From positions 37,886,832-37,950,831 of the forward strand of contig NC_063172.1 in assembly GCF_023159225.1 (NCBI RefSeq): DNA of 64,000 nt, read 5' to 3'. Numbering within the stretch: the first letter of the stretch is position 1; the number at the start of each line of letters is the position of its first letter. A program made the position numbers and the translations under genes. Positions 23,233 through 33,532 of the stretch are shown piece after piece. This DNA is from Perognathus longimembris pacificus. Its lineage: Eukaryota > Chordata > Mammalia > Rodentia > Heteromyidae. Below the pieces are notes generated by a model. It searched no databases. It was not told the DNA's origin and was given only the letters and a program-made list of their open reading frames with translations.

Positions 23233-24519
23233 TCCCTTGTAGTTCAAGCCAGCAGAATCTGTCCTGTGTTATGGCTTTTCTCCCCAGAAGATGTCTACTA
23301 TTATTTACTTAGTTAAAAATGTAATAGAGTATCATTAAGTGAATTAGTGGATGGTAAATGAATAAATGCATTTTTGTCAAAATTGTGGTTATTCATGTGG
23401 TAAGGTTGCAGACAATGGAAATTCTAAGTCAAAATAAAGTTTTTGATATATAACAAATGTTGTTTTCCTGAAATGATATATACCCTAAGAAATCTATGGT
23501 GTACTAATATGTACTTCCAAAGAAATATATTATAATTCAGTCTTACTGAAACCTCACCAACATTTATTTTGATATAAATAAGCAATTTGCCAATTTTGTG
23601 CTGGGAAAATCTAGACTATTAATGCTTTAGTTTGAAATACCATTGCCTTCTAAAAATATCAAAGCACTGGTCATTAGATTCTCAGCAATTATGGAATCAT
23701 GCATACTTGACCACATATATATGAGGTTATATAGGTCTTAATGTGGTCATAATATTGTTTGGAAATACTTGGTGCCAGCTACCTAATGCCTTCAGATAAT
23801 AGCCCTTGTTACATAAGGCCTTTCTATCAAAAGAATGGTGTTGTTTTGTAATATTTCTGTCACTGATTGCAATTACTTAGTTGCATTTGGAAGAAAAGAA
23901 TCATGTCTCGTGGCCTCTGAGAAATGAAATTATTGGGCAGTTGTTCAAGCTCAAAAGGAATCATCTTCAATAACTGATGTAATGTGGTATGGTTATTATG
24001 TTTTTTATATGCATTTACATATTGCTGGTGTGCAATGTCCCATTGTAATACATATCATATGTGTGAATGGAAAGCAAGGAGACTTTGCGTTAGTATTGGC
24101 AGAATATACACCTAATGTTCTCTTTTAAGCAACTTCACAATTATGATACATTATTGAAATTGACAACATATTTGTGTATGTTTTAAAGGTATGCATGCCA
24201 TCATTCTTTCAGAAACTCAGTCAACCTCAGAAGTTTGTTCGGTTTTCATTTTCTGAGTTACCTTAAGTTTACCTAGGAATTAAAACTAATAACACAAACT
24301 ATCTAACAGCCTGTGATAGTGTCATACAAAATGCCCAAATAAATCTTAGCTCTAGGCATTGTTTATGGCACACATAAACAGATCAATAAATGTTAATTAT
24401 TTTTAACCTTTTTGAATGGTATTTAGCATGTAACAAATATTCAGTAATTCAGAATAAACTGTTTCAATAGGTATTTTCAGGGCCTACAATTCATTTGCCC
24501 ATTAATATGCTTATTATTT
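23233..24519. other. Unannotated DNA
   Basis: AT-rich, no recognisable gene. A phrase near 24375-24405 ('gatcaataaatgttaatt') may be another ancient-repeat ending. Confidence 0.5.
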
Positions 24520-24600
24520 TGGCTAACACATGTTTATTGAATGCCTACTATATTCCAGGAATATAGTTAGGTAGAAGGTATAACATGCTAATTGCATTAT
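24520..24600. mobile_element. MIR/L2-like scrap
   Basis: 'tttattgaatgcctactata' followed by 'ttccaggaatatag' resembles the ancient-repeat phrase 'tttattgagtgcctactatgtgccaggcactg'. Confidence 0.5.
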
Positions 24601-27435
24601 CACTGTAAGGTGTGAAGGCAAGATTGTATATGATTCAAGCAAATATACCATTAGTCACGTGTTAGTTGCTATGAAGATGCCCTTAGTTGTATAAAAACTA
24701 GTACAGAGACTTGATACAACTGTGATAGGTATTTTCCTAAAATAATGACATTTGATCTGCCTTCAGGTTTTGATGGGAATTACCTATTTCAAATATGAGA
24801 GAAGTCAAGGAAGTTCCTCAGCAAAAAAAGTATAGAAAGAGTAAGTTGGAAGGTTTGCTATTAAGAATAAATGATTGGAAAATAGGCAACGATGGCTGGA
24901 TCTGAAAGAGCAGTTGGTACTTGTATTTAAGTTAGGGCTGAAGTGGTAAGGATTAGAAATTATAGACCATGTAGCCTTTGATCTGAAAGGAGCAGGAAGT
25001 CCCTATGTGGCCTTAAATGGACAGACTATTGGGGTGTGCATGTTGCATCTTGGAGTAAGTATTAAGCTGTCTCCACAGGGTAGATGTAAATAAAGCAATT
25101 AAATGTGTATCACTGTAGGGAACTGGTATGATATTTCAAGCAGAGGCAGTGAAATATTAGATATATGGTGGTGGCACTGAAGAAAAGGATAATTAGAGTG
25201 AGAATTTGGTAAGTAAAATCTATAGCACAAAGATGAAAAGCCCAGACATGAGAAAGGTCAGCAGTTTAACTTTAGATTTAGAGAAGATCCTTCAGCATTT
25301 GTTTATCAAATGTCTTTGTGTAGACAAGGGAACAAAGGATATAGAATGCAAGCACTGGGAAGGACCATAGAGCAGTAAGTCACACAGTGAGTCTGAGTAG
25401 TGAATGAGAAAAGAACTGAGAAGGGGGGACTGTACAGCACTTCTGCGGAAAAGTGAAGGAGCCTCTTGAGTGAATTACCATGGAAAATTACTATCCACTT
25501 ACTGAGGTCATTTAGAAGAATGGTTATCCTCTAATTGTAGGTGAAATAGTTAAAAGTAAGAGAATAGTGAGAAAAATTAATGCCAAGGGAGAAAGAGAAA
25601 GAATATCACTGGATGAAGTTGAAATGACATATTTATCACGTTTTCATTATATAAGTGTACTTGATGTTACTTAATTGTACACTCAAAAGGATTAAAGGGT
25701 CCTTTTATGTTTTATTTTACCACAATAATAAAATGTTTGGAAGAAAGACACTTGAAACATCTAGTTGACAGAAGGACTTACAGTGCATAGTAAAAAGACA
25801 TAATCATCAAAACTTTTATCTCCCCATCAAGGCAAGAAAGACCTGGGAATCTTACCTGGTTGTAAGGATTTGTCTTAAGAAGGAAAAAAAAAATAGTTCA
25901 TCTTTCATAAGTGAGTGTGAAACTGAAAAGGAGGGACTTTCCCTGGGCTGGTTTCTTTGATCTTTATTGTCTAAAAGGTCTTGGGGATAAAGTAAAATGG
26001 TGATAAAGATAAAAAAAAATTTGCTGCTCTTCTGAAATTCATTTTCTGTCAGAAAGCTAAATAAATAATCACTGTAGAAACTCTTTTCCCTTTTACAGGG
26101 AAAATAAACAACTCATGGTAGTATATTCTTAGGGGCACATAACAGAGACAGCAGGAGTCAGGGAGTTTTCCTTTAGGAACTTATATTCAAGTTTTAATGT
26201 TAAGGTTAAGTGGAAATTAGCAAGGACTACAAAGAACGGTGAAAATGTTTTCTGACCAGGAAAATTAAAAGAAAACAAGAAAGCATAGAAAAAAAGGAAC
26301 TGAGAGTGGAGTCTGAAGTTATCGGGAATGGAATTAAAGGTTTTTAGAGCTGGTTGGAGTGGAATTATTTTAGAAAGCGTTGATGTAAAAACATAAACTA
26401 TAGAAAGAGACCAAATGTGCACATGGTGAGTAAATCACACTTGACAGCACTCCTTGGCCTTCTCATTTCCTGCTACTTACTTGTGAGAAGTGCCTCCCTT
26501 GTGTCCACTCACAGTGCTGGTATTCACAGAAGAGATAGCAGGTTGAGTTGAAAGGGGCATTGCATGAGGATCAGTTGATGTACAGTCCAGAACTGTGGTT
26601 TACATGGCTTTAGATAACACTGAATTTCTCTTGTAAAACTGTTCTCATCATTGTAAATGGAGGAAACAAAATCAGATTATTTTGGATCCTTACAGCTAAA
26701 CATTTAAAACAAAAGATCGTTTTTCTTTTTACATAAGCATTTATTCTTTGTGCCCCATATGAAAACTAAAAGCCAAATATTGAGCAGAATTTATTCATAA
26801 ACTATTTATCTCTATTGAATGCTTGCATTATATAATTATATTGTATCATTACAATATATTGTATTGAATCATTACAATTACATTGCATTTATTTATATTT
26901 ATATATTACATTACAATTATATTGTATCATTTATAGACTTCGTGAAATTACATATTAAGAGATTTAACAAACAGTACTGTGCTGCCCTGGATTGACACTA
27001 CAGTGCCATTGCTAGTTCAAGTGACTTCCACTAGAGTCATTGAAGATAATATTCTCTCACTAGTGCCACCAAATAATTTTTCCCAAAATGCTGTTTATAG
27101 ACACAAGGTGATGATGCTTCAGTGCATTACTTTTTTAGCTCTCAGAAAGGCCATGGGTTTATTTTAACAGCTGTCACCAATTGTTTCAATATTTTCTCAA
27201 TGTGAGCTTCAGAACTGTTAGTACCATTCGATCCTTGAAAACTGTCATGATTCACCTTGTTGGCCATGCTTAGGCCATGGAGGTGCTGATGCTATGGAAT
27301 CAGAGGGCATGTGTGTGAGTGTTGCATCTGTTAGAAGAAGCATCCAGAAGAACATGTATAGGAATGAGTAAACTTCTGTATGATTTAGGTCTCACAGTCT
27401 ATACATTTATTTTTCTGAATAAAGTTTCTTTTAAA
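24601..27435. other. Long unannotated interval
   Basis: About 2.8 kb without an IDL-Geo SINE or L1 I can recognise. Locally it is richer in purine runs ('gggagaaagagaaagaat' near 25590). A 97-codon minus-strand frame at 26129-26422 has no domain I recognise and no splice-site context. The segment 26834-26931 contains a duplicated AT-rich word. Confidence 0.5.
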
Positions 27436-28284
27436 AACACTGTTGCTTTACTGTGTTCTTGTTTGTGGTCCAGCACAACAGTGTTCATCACGGCACAATT
27501 TGTCATTACTAAAATATGGAACTAACCCAGATGCCCCTCAGTTGTCGAATGGATCAGAAAAATGTGGTACATATACACAATGGAATTTTATGCTTATATC
27601 GGAAAGAATGACATTTCCCCATTCGTAAGGAAAAGGAAGGACTTGGAAAAAATTATACTAAATGAAGTGAGCCAGACCCAAAGAAACATGGACTGTATGG
27701 TCTCCCTCCTAGGGAATAATTAGCACAGGTTTAGGCTAGTCACAGCAGAGGATCACAAGAGCCTAATAGCTATGCCCTTATGAACACATAAGGTGATGCT
27801 AAGTGAAATGAACTCCAAGTTATGGAAATGACTGATATTTCACTGTTTTAATCACTTTCAACATTTCATGTGAAACCGTAGCTTCTATTGTTGATGATCC
27901 TCTTGTATCCTCTTCCTGTGGTTGTACCCATACTATCACCGTATCTCATCTGAGGGCACTGGAAACTGTATATACTGGTATTAGAACTAGGGAAGTGAAA
28001 GGAAATATTAAAATCGAGAGACAAAGGATAAAAAGACAAAAAACTACAAGAGCAATACTTGCAAAACCATTTGGTGTAAACCAACTGAACAACTCATGGG
28101 GAGAGAGGGAGAAAAGGAGGTGGGGATGAGAGAGGAGGTAACAAACAGAACAAGAAATGAACCCAAGGCCTAACATATGAACCTCTAAGCTCTCTGTACA
28201 TCACTTTGACAATAAATAAGAAAAAAAAACCCTAATGACAGAGACTAAAAACAAACAAACAAAAACCCCCAACACTGTTGCTTT
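27436..28284 (+). mobile_element. LINE-1 3' end with 14-bp TSD
   Basis: Flanked by aacactgttgcttt at 27436-27449 and 28271-28284. Forward L1 sequence starts at about 27472 ('agcacaacagtgttcatcac') and runs through the ORF2 end and 3' UTR to 'gacaataaataag' plus A9. Bases 27450-27471 are the reverse complement of the L1 sequence just upstream ('gaccacaaac'), a very short inverted 5' end. After A9 there are 17 non-L1 bases and a second A-rich run before the right TSD. Confidence 0.88.
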
Positions 28285-28354
28285 TGTTTTTGTTTATTTG
28301 CAATCAATAGGATATATGAGAATTCTGCTAATGAATTTGAAGGTTTTTCTTTTT

Positions 28355-28790
28355 TTTTAACTTTTTAAATTTATACCTGTACAAAGGCGTTTCAAAGTCA
28401 GGTAAAGAGTACAATACCTTTGATCAATGCCACCTCTTCCATCCCATTTCTTTCCTCATTGCATCCTTACCCTCCAGTTGTATAGTTCACTTTTTACAAA
28501 GTGTACATTGAATATTAAAATATACATTTTACATAATGTACATCAAATGACTGTACCCTTCCTCCCTTTATTCCTGTTCCTGCCTCCTTTAAATAGCTTT
28601 CCCATCCCTGGCCATATTCACCTTCTTGATATTCATTTTGTTAAATACTTCATTAGCTGTTCGAAGATTTACACCATTGGATTCCTCCCCCTAACTGTAT
28701 CATTCTTTAATCATTTTCCTTTGTGTTATGCATATAACCCTGAATATGTTATCACATATTTTGTACTTTAGATCTGACTTCCACATGTGA
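28355..28790 (-). mobile_element. Old LINE-1 3' UTR
   Basis: Antisense 3' UTR of the older type also seen at 14985-15310 ('caatgccacctcttccatc', 'acagttgtatagttcac'-like order). It starts with 'ttatacctgtacaaaggcg'. The 114-codon plus-strand frame at 28427-28771 is repeat-derived. Confidence 0.6.
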
Positions 28791-28934
28791 GAAAGTTGTA
28801 AACAAGACAACATGGTGGCCCTAGAAACAACATAACAGACCATGGATATGTATCCATAAGTACAGAGTAATGATAGTGTTAGAGGAGGGAGGAATGTGAT
28901 TGGATACTAACAAGTATCTGCATAGTGCTAAGCT

Positions 28935-29095
28935 CATAGTTTACATGGAGCCATTGGGTCTTGCTAATATTTTTATTTTTTATGTAACTCTTGTCTTATG
29001 AGAAAGCTGAGACTGAGATTCCATGTGTTGCTCAGTGCTACAACTCAGTAAGCTTCAGCAGCTGTATTCCAAAGTACAGTCTACCATAGTTATAA
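28935..29095 (-). mobile_element. MIR fragment
   Basis: Antisense MIR-like order: 'atgagaaagctgagactgag', then 'tgttgctcagtgctacaact', 'cagcagctgtattcc' (compare gatgaggaaactgaggc ... ggtcacacagctagta ... ggattcgaacccag). Confidence 0.55.
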
Positions 29096-29132
29096 ATTTA
29101 CTGTTCTATTTGTGTTAATGAGGAGAGGAAAT

Positions 29133-29257
29133 GAGGGAAGGAGGAAGGAAGGAAATAAGGAAGGAAGGAAGGAAGGAAGGAAGGAAGGAAGGAAGGAAGG
29201 AAGGAAGGAAGGAGGGAAGGAAGAAAGGAAGGAAGGAAGGAAGGAAAGAAGGGAAAA
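29133..29257. repeat. (GGAA)n tetranucleotide array
   Basis: About 28 GGAA units with a few interruptions (aataa, ggga, aaga). The lysine/glutamate/glycine and serine/phenylalanine/leucine/proline frames on the two strands are composition artefacts. Confidence 0.95.
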
Positions 29258-29842
29258 AGCAAAACTAAATGTATGTATATTAGTTTTTGCATAAAATGTC
29301 TTTTAGATCTCTTTTATCTTGCAAGTCCCACAGTTAAATGGAACCTTTAAGCTCTTTGAAGAATAGAAGGGTTAATACTTCTTTTGTTGTTGCTTGTTTT
29401 TTTAATGATCTGCCTTGGTGTATTCAGAATCTATTATCAGGGAACTCAGGCCTAAAATAATATACTTACTAAATATTTAATAAGATTCACTAATTAAAGG
29501 TGATAAAATACGCTTTTATGTTTAAAAATCTTTATTTGTACCATGCTATTTAAAACATGACGTATAAAGGAAAATCAATAATTCTCGCTAACACAAATTT
29601 TCATTTAAAATTCTTGAGAAAGCTATATGAAACAATATATTAAAAAGAAAGATATAACACAATAAAACTCAACCTAAGAAAGAGAAGGTTGTTCAAAGAT
29701 AAGAAAATTATTACCATACATTGTATTAATTCATTATAGGAAAAAGACCTCTGGTTCTTTGAAAGAATGCTGAAAAACTGACAAGTTAATTTGAGACCTT
29801 TTCTTCCTGTGTGTATGTGCATGTGTGTGCACGTATGTGTTC
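29258..29842. other. Unannotated DNA
   Basis: Nothing recognised. Confidence 0.5.
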
Positions 29843-30072
29843 TAGTCCCCGTATCTTGAACTCAGTGCCTAGGTGCTGTCTTTAAGCTTCTTTTGCTCAA
29901 GGTTAGTGCTCTACCCATAGCAACTTTCCAGATTTCCAGCTCTTTTGGGAGTAGTCTATTAGAGCGAAGGGTCTCATCCACTTTCCCGCTTGGACTGTCT
30001 TTTAACCACAATCCTCAGATTTCAGCCTTTTGAGTAATTAGGAATACAGGCATGAGCCACCAGTGCTTGGCT
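29843..30072 (-). mobile_element. B1-Geo composite SINE
   Basis: Antisense Geo half ('cttgaactcagtgcctaggt', 'ttgctcaaggttagtgctct') and antisense B1 half ('ccacaatcctcagatttcag', 'ggcatgagccaccagtgctt'). Confidence 0.78.
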
Positions 30073-30095
30073 TTTATACCTGTTTTTTAAACAAC

Positions 30096-30155
30096 AAAAG
30101 CAAAACCTCACATCACCTTGACAATAAAATTAAATTGTTAAAAAAAGCAAAACCT
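30096..30155 (+). mobile_element. ~34-bp LINE-1 tail insertion with 13-bp TSD
   Basis: aaaagcaaaacct occurs at 30096-30108 and again at 30143-30155. Between them lie only 34 bases, starting 'cacatcaccttgacaataaa', which is the L1 3' terminus (compare 'acatcactttgacaataaa' near 18235). This is an extremely 5'-truncated L1 insertion. Confidence 0.8.
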
Positions 30156-30899
30156 TTAGCAGAATATCTATATTTGGCTGCCTCCTTAATAAAATGTTTA
30201 TTTACCAACATTGAGCAGAATTAGCAAAAATAATTTCAATTAATTCAGGGAAAATCAACTCACAAATTTATGTTTACCATAATAATATTGCTCTGGAGGC
30301 TTCAGTCATTGTAATTTAGGAAAGAGGAAAAAAGAAGCATGCATATATATTGGATGAAAGAAGGCATTTAACATTATTTCCTATGATATAATTTTATCCC
30401 TGGAAAACACACAACTTTAGTTAAATGGATTTTTACAATATGGGGCTTATTGCATTTAATAGCTCATTTTATTTGGAAACACTGAAACTTTTCAATATTA
30501 TATTTATCTTTTTAATGAACGTTGTCAATGTTTCTTTAAAACAACATGGTTAGAATTTTAGTTACTTAAGGCTCAGATGGGGCTGTGTGAACCAAAATTT
30601 TAAATCTGGCTGTGGTCTAAATAAACAGCTTGTAAGATTGGGGATTTAAAGTGGCATGGTTAGGAGAAATGGAAACATCCAGAGGAATAAGTAGACATTT
30701 TTAAAGTAAAGAGGGTTTCCTAGGTTAAGAGTGTGGCCTACCCCAACTGATGAAAGCCTGGTGAGTCTGGGGAAGTGCTGTTGTCCATACTGGAATTGCA
30801 GTTTGACTAATGATGTCTTAAAGAAATAAAGATACCGATAAAGAAATGAAAAAAAAAGAATGTAATACTTAAAAATAAATGACAGGCATGTGAAACAAA
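30156..30899. other. Unannotated DNA
   Basis: AT-rich. The 110-codon minus-strand frame at 30646-30978 runs into an L1 fragment and has no recognisable domain. Confidence 0.5.
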
Positions 30900-30922
30900 A
30901 AAAGAAAGAAAGAAAGAAAACG
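30900..30922. repeat. (AAAG)n short array
   Basis: About five AAAG units after an A-run, immediately before an L1 fragment. Confidence 0.85.
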
Positions 30923-30924
30923 AT

Positions 30925-31075
30925 CCTCTCGCAGAGGATTACAATGGCCCAATAACTACATATAGTACATATAGCCATATAAAATGATCCTAATTGAAAT
31001 GAACTCTATTATATGGGATAAATAAATAAAGAAGTAAATAACTAAAGATATGAGGAAGGGGGTAAATTTAAGATA
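30925..31075 (+). mobile_element. LINE-1 3' UTR fragment
   Basis: 'agaggattacaatggcccaa', 'catataaaatgatcctaat' and 'tgaaatgaactctattatat' match the block just downstream of ORF2 in other copies (for example 35538-35610). Confidence 0.65.
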
Positions 31076-32154
31076 TCTGTAATGACAACATTAAACTTTC
31101 TGACCTTACAAATGTGTTCTTCACCTTGGCTTATGAAAATAGAATTTCAGGCACATATACATGACATTGTAGCCTTATTCACTGAAAATACTAAAGAAGT
31201 TTTCAGTAATCCAATGCTATTAGTAGTGCTGGGGAATACTCATCAATTACATGCATAAAGTATCACTGCATGAGGACTTCCTGCAGATGAGAAGCTGTCT
31301 TATTTAGTTTCTCAAAACAAAAGCATCGTCCTGAGATTTCATGGATTTGTTGGTGTACAGCTCTGCTTATCGTTGAAAGTGAAACATGCTGAAGTTTAGT
31401 CTTGGTATTACTCATCTTTCACATAGCACATTGCAGGCTTGGTAACATACCATGATTCCCTTCTAAGTCAGATATATCATCTAAAGTATAACCATCTTCA
31501 TATAATGTTTCTTAGGAATATTTAAATAAATAGAATTTTACGCTTTTATTTCACAAATGGGTTATATTTCTATTCTGGATAGACATTAATTGTTAGGATA
31601 AAATGTGCAGATACCAGCTCTAGCAGATGAAAAAAGGCAAAAGATGATACATATTTTGTTTCTGGTTTCGTCTCCACTCTCTGGAAGACATCTGTTATTA
31701 GCTTGATTATAAAGTTCCCTAAAGATTCACCGAGTTTTATCCTAATAGTTTTACCCTAATAGCTGTGGATCTGGAGGCTTTTTCAGACTATATCTGAGTA
31801 GCTTGAATTGAATTAAAGTGATTTAAAATTAAAATTTAAAGTCATTTAAAAATACATATAATCATAGTGACAAATTACACAGGGGAGGTACATACAAAAT
31901 AATTACTAATCAGCTTTTTACTACTTTCTCTCGCATTCACAATTCTAAATGTTTTGAAACAAAAATAAAATCCAAAATGTAAAACTAGAATATCTTTAGT
32001 TCTTCTTTGATGGCTTAAGAATAGTTAATAAGTGTTTCATATGTTCAAATTTCATTCTTCTTTTATATTGTATAATATAATTAAGATATTCCAACTTTGA
32101 TAAAAATTAATAAAGAAAAACTTTTATGATGGACATCTTTTTTTTTCCATTTTT
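31076..32154. other. Unannotated DNA
   Basis: About 1.1 kb; nothing recognised. Confidence 0.5.
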
Positions 32155-32545
32155 TTGTTTTGTTTTGCTAGACTAGGGTTTGAGTTCAGGGCATCATGCT
32201 TGCTAAGCTGACATCTGCCTTTATTCTGTTTTGTTACTATGTATTTTGGCAATAGGGTTTCACTAGCCATCTTGGCATGTGCCTGAGCCTCAATCTGCCT
32301 TCAGTAGGTTACCTGTCCTTGATGCCATGGCAGGTACATGCCACCATGTGCAGCTTTTCTCCATTGCGATTGAGTCTCATGGACTTGTCTACCCAGTCTG
32401 TCTTCAACGGAGATCCTCCTAATGTAGCCTCCCCATAGTTTGGGATGACACGAATGTATTACTGAGCCTAGCTCTAGATTGAGAGAGCTCTCACAAACTT
32501 TTCTGCTCAGGCTGGTTTTGAACTCTATCCACCCATCACCCAGTC
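32155..32545 (-). mobile_element. Old dimeric SINE(s), tRNA-like plus B1-like
   Basis: Antisense tRNA-like part ('gggtttgagttcagggcatc', 'gcttgctaagctgacatctg') and B1-like part ('gcaatagggtttcactagcc', 'gcctgagcctcaatctgcct'). A second B1-like block sits around 32380-32530 ('ggagatcctcctaatgtagc', 'ctcaggctggttttgaactc'). The 94-codon minus-strand frame here is SINE-derived. Confidence 0.55.
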
Positions 32546-33300
32546 TTTGTAGCAAAACTCTTACAGACTTATAAAAAGCGTTCAACCAGGAATTAAGATA
32601 ACTAAGTTAGGTTACAGTACTGCTTTTGAACATTTGTTATTTGTACATTCAACTGAATCATTATGAATTATTTGTTTTTATAGTGATGGACACAAAGTAA
32701 AACTTGGCTGAATAGCATTTAACTAATTTAACCAGTGTAACTAGTTATTGAATCATTAAGAGTTTTGCTTATTTATCATTAAGAGATGAGGAATACTAAT
32801 GTCTCTGCAGTGGTATAAAAGTATATAAAAAGGAATGATTTTATCACTTATTTTTATGACAAGACATGGGCCGATGAAGTGTGAAATTTTAGTAACGTGA
32901 ATACTATACATTTAAATAAAAACTTTAAATATTTTCTTTGAAACAGTGGGCAAGCAGTTCTCCTCTTCATACTTATATAGTTCTTCAAAAACACCTTGGA
33001 GAGACTAAGCTGATCATTTGCATAAATATAAAGCAATTCATTTGAATGCAGAAAGCAGAGAATTTCATATCTTTTTAAGCTTCTATAAAGACTGTAGAAT
33101 TATCCCCAAGGTAATGAGTAACACTAGAGGTCAAAGACAAAGCAGAACACATTATATTGGGAGAACATTACAATGTGTACTGGTACACCCCCACACCTCA
33201 CACTCATGTTTACTTTTAGGGATTTTAAAACTACATGAATTGTGAGCTGTATTTCAATGTAGGCACCCAGAGTTGTTCATTCTTAAGGTTTTTGTTGTTG
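32546..33300. other. Unannotated DNA
   Basis: Nothing recognised. Confidence 0.5.
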
Positions 33301-33532
33301 TTGTTGGTCATGCAGCTTGAACTCGAGGCCTAAATGCTATGGCTGGGCTCTTCTGTTTAAGGCTATTGCTCTACCACTTGGAGCCATAGCACCACTTCCC
33401 ATTTTCAGGTGGTTAATAGGAGATAAGAACCTCACGGACTTTCATGCCTAGGCTGGCTTTGAGCCATGATCCTCAGATCTCAGCCTCCTGAGTAGCTAGG
33501 ATGACAGGTGTGAGCCACTGGCCTGCGGCTCC
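33301..33532 (-). mobile_element. B1-Geo composite SINE, well preserved
   Basis: Antisense Geo half ('gcttgaactcgaggcctaaa', 'aaggctattgctctaccact'), linker ('ggtggttaataggagataag'), and antisense B1 half ('atcctcagatctcagcctcc', 'gagtagctaggatgacaggt'). It shows the full order of this composite clearly. Confidence 0.85.

Noticed and set aside
26129..26422. 97-codon minus-strand frame with hydrophobic stretches
   Set aside because: AT-rich sequence yields Phe/Leu-rich frames by chance; no signal supports a gene.
28427..28771. 114-codon plus-strand frame as a candidate gene
   Set aside because: It lies across an antisense old L1 3' UTR also seen near 15 kb; repeat-derived.
29098..29294. Ser-Phe-Leu-Pro and Lys-Glu-Gly repeat peptides on both strands
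   Set aside because: Both come from the (GGAA)n array.
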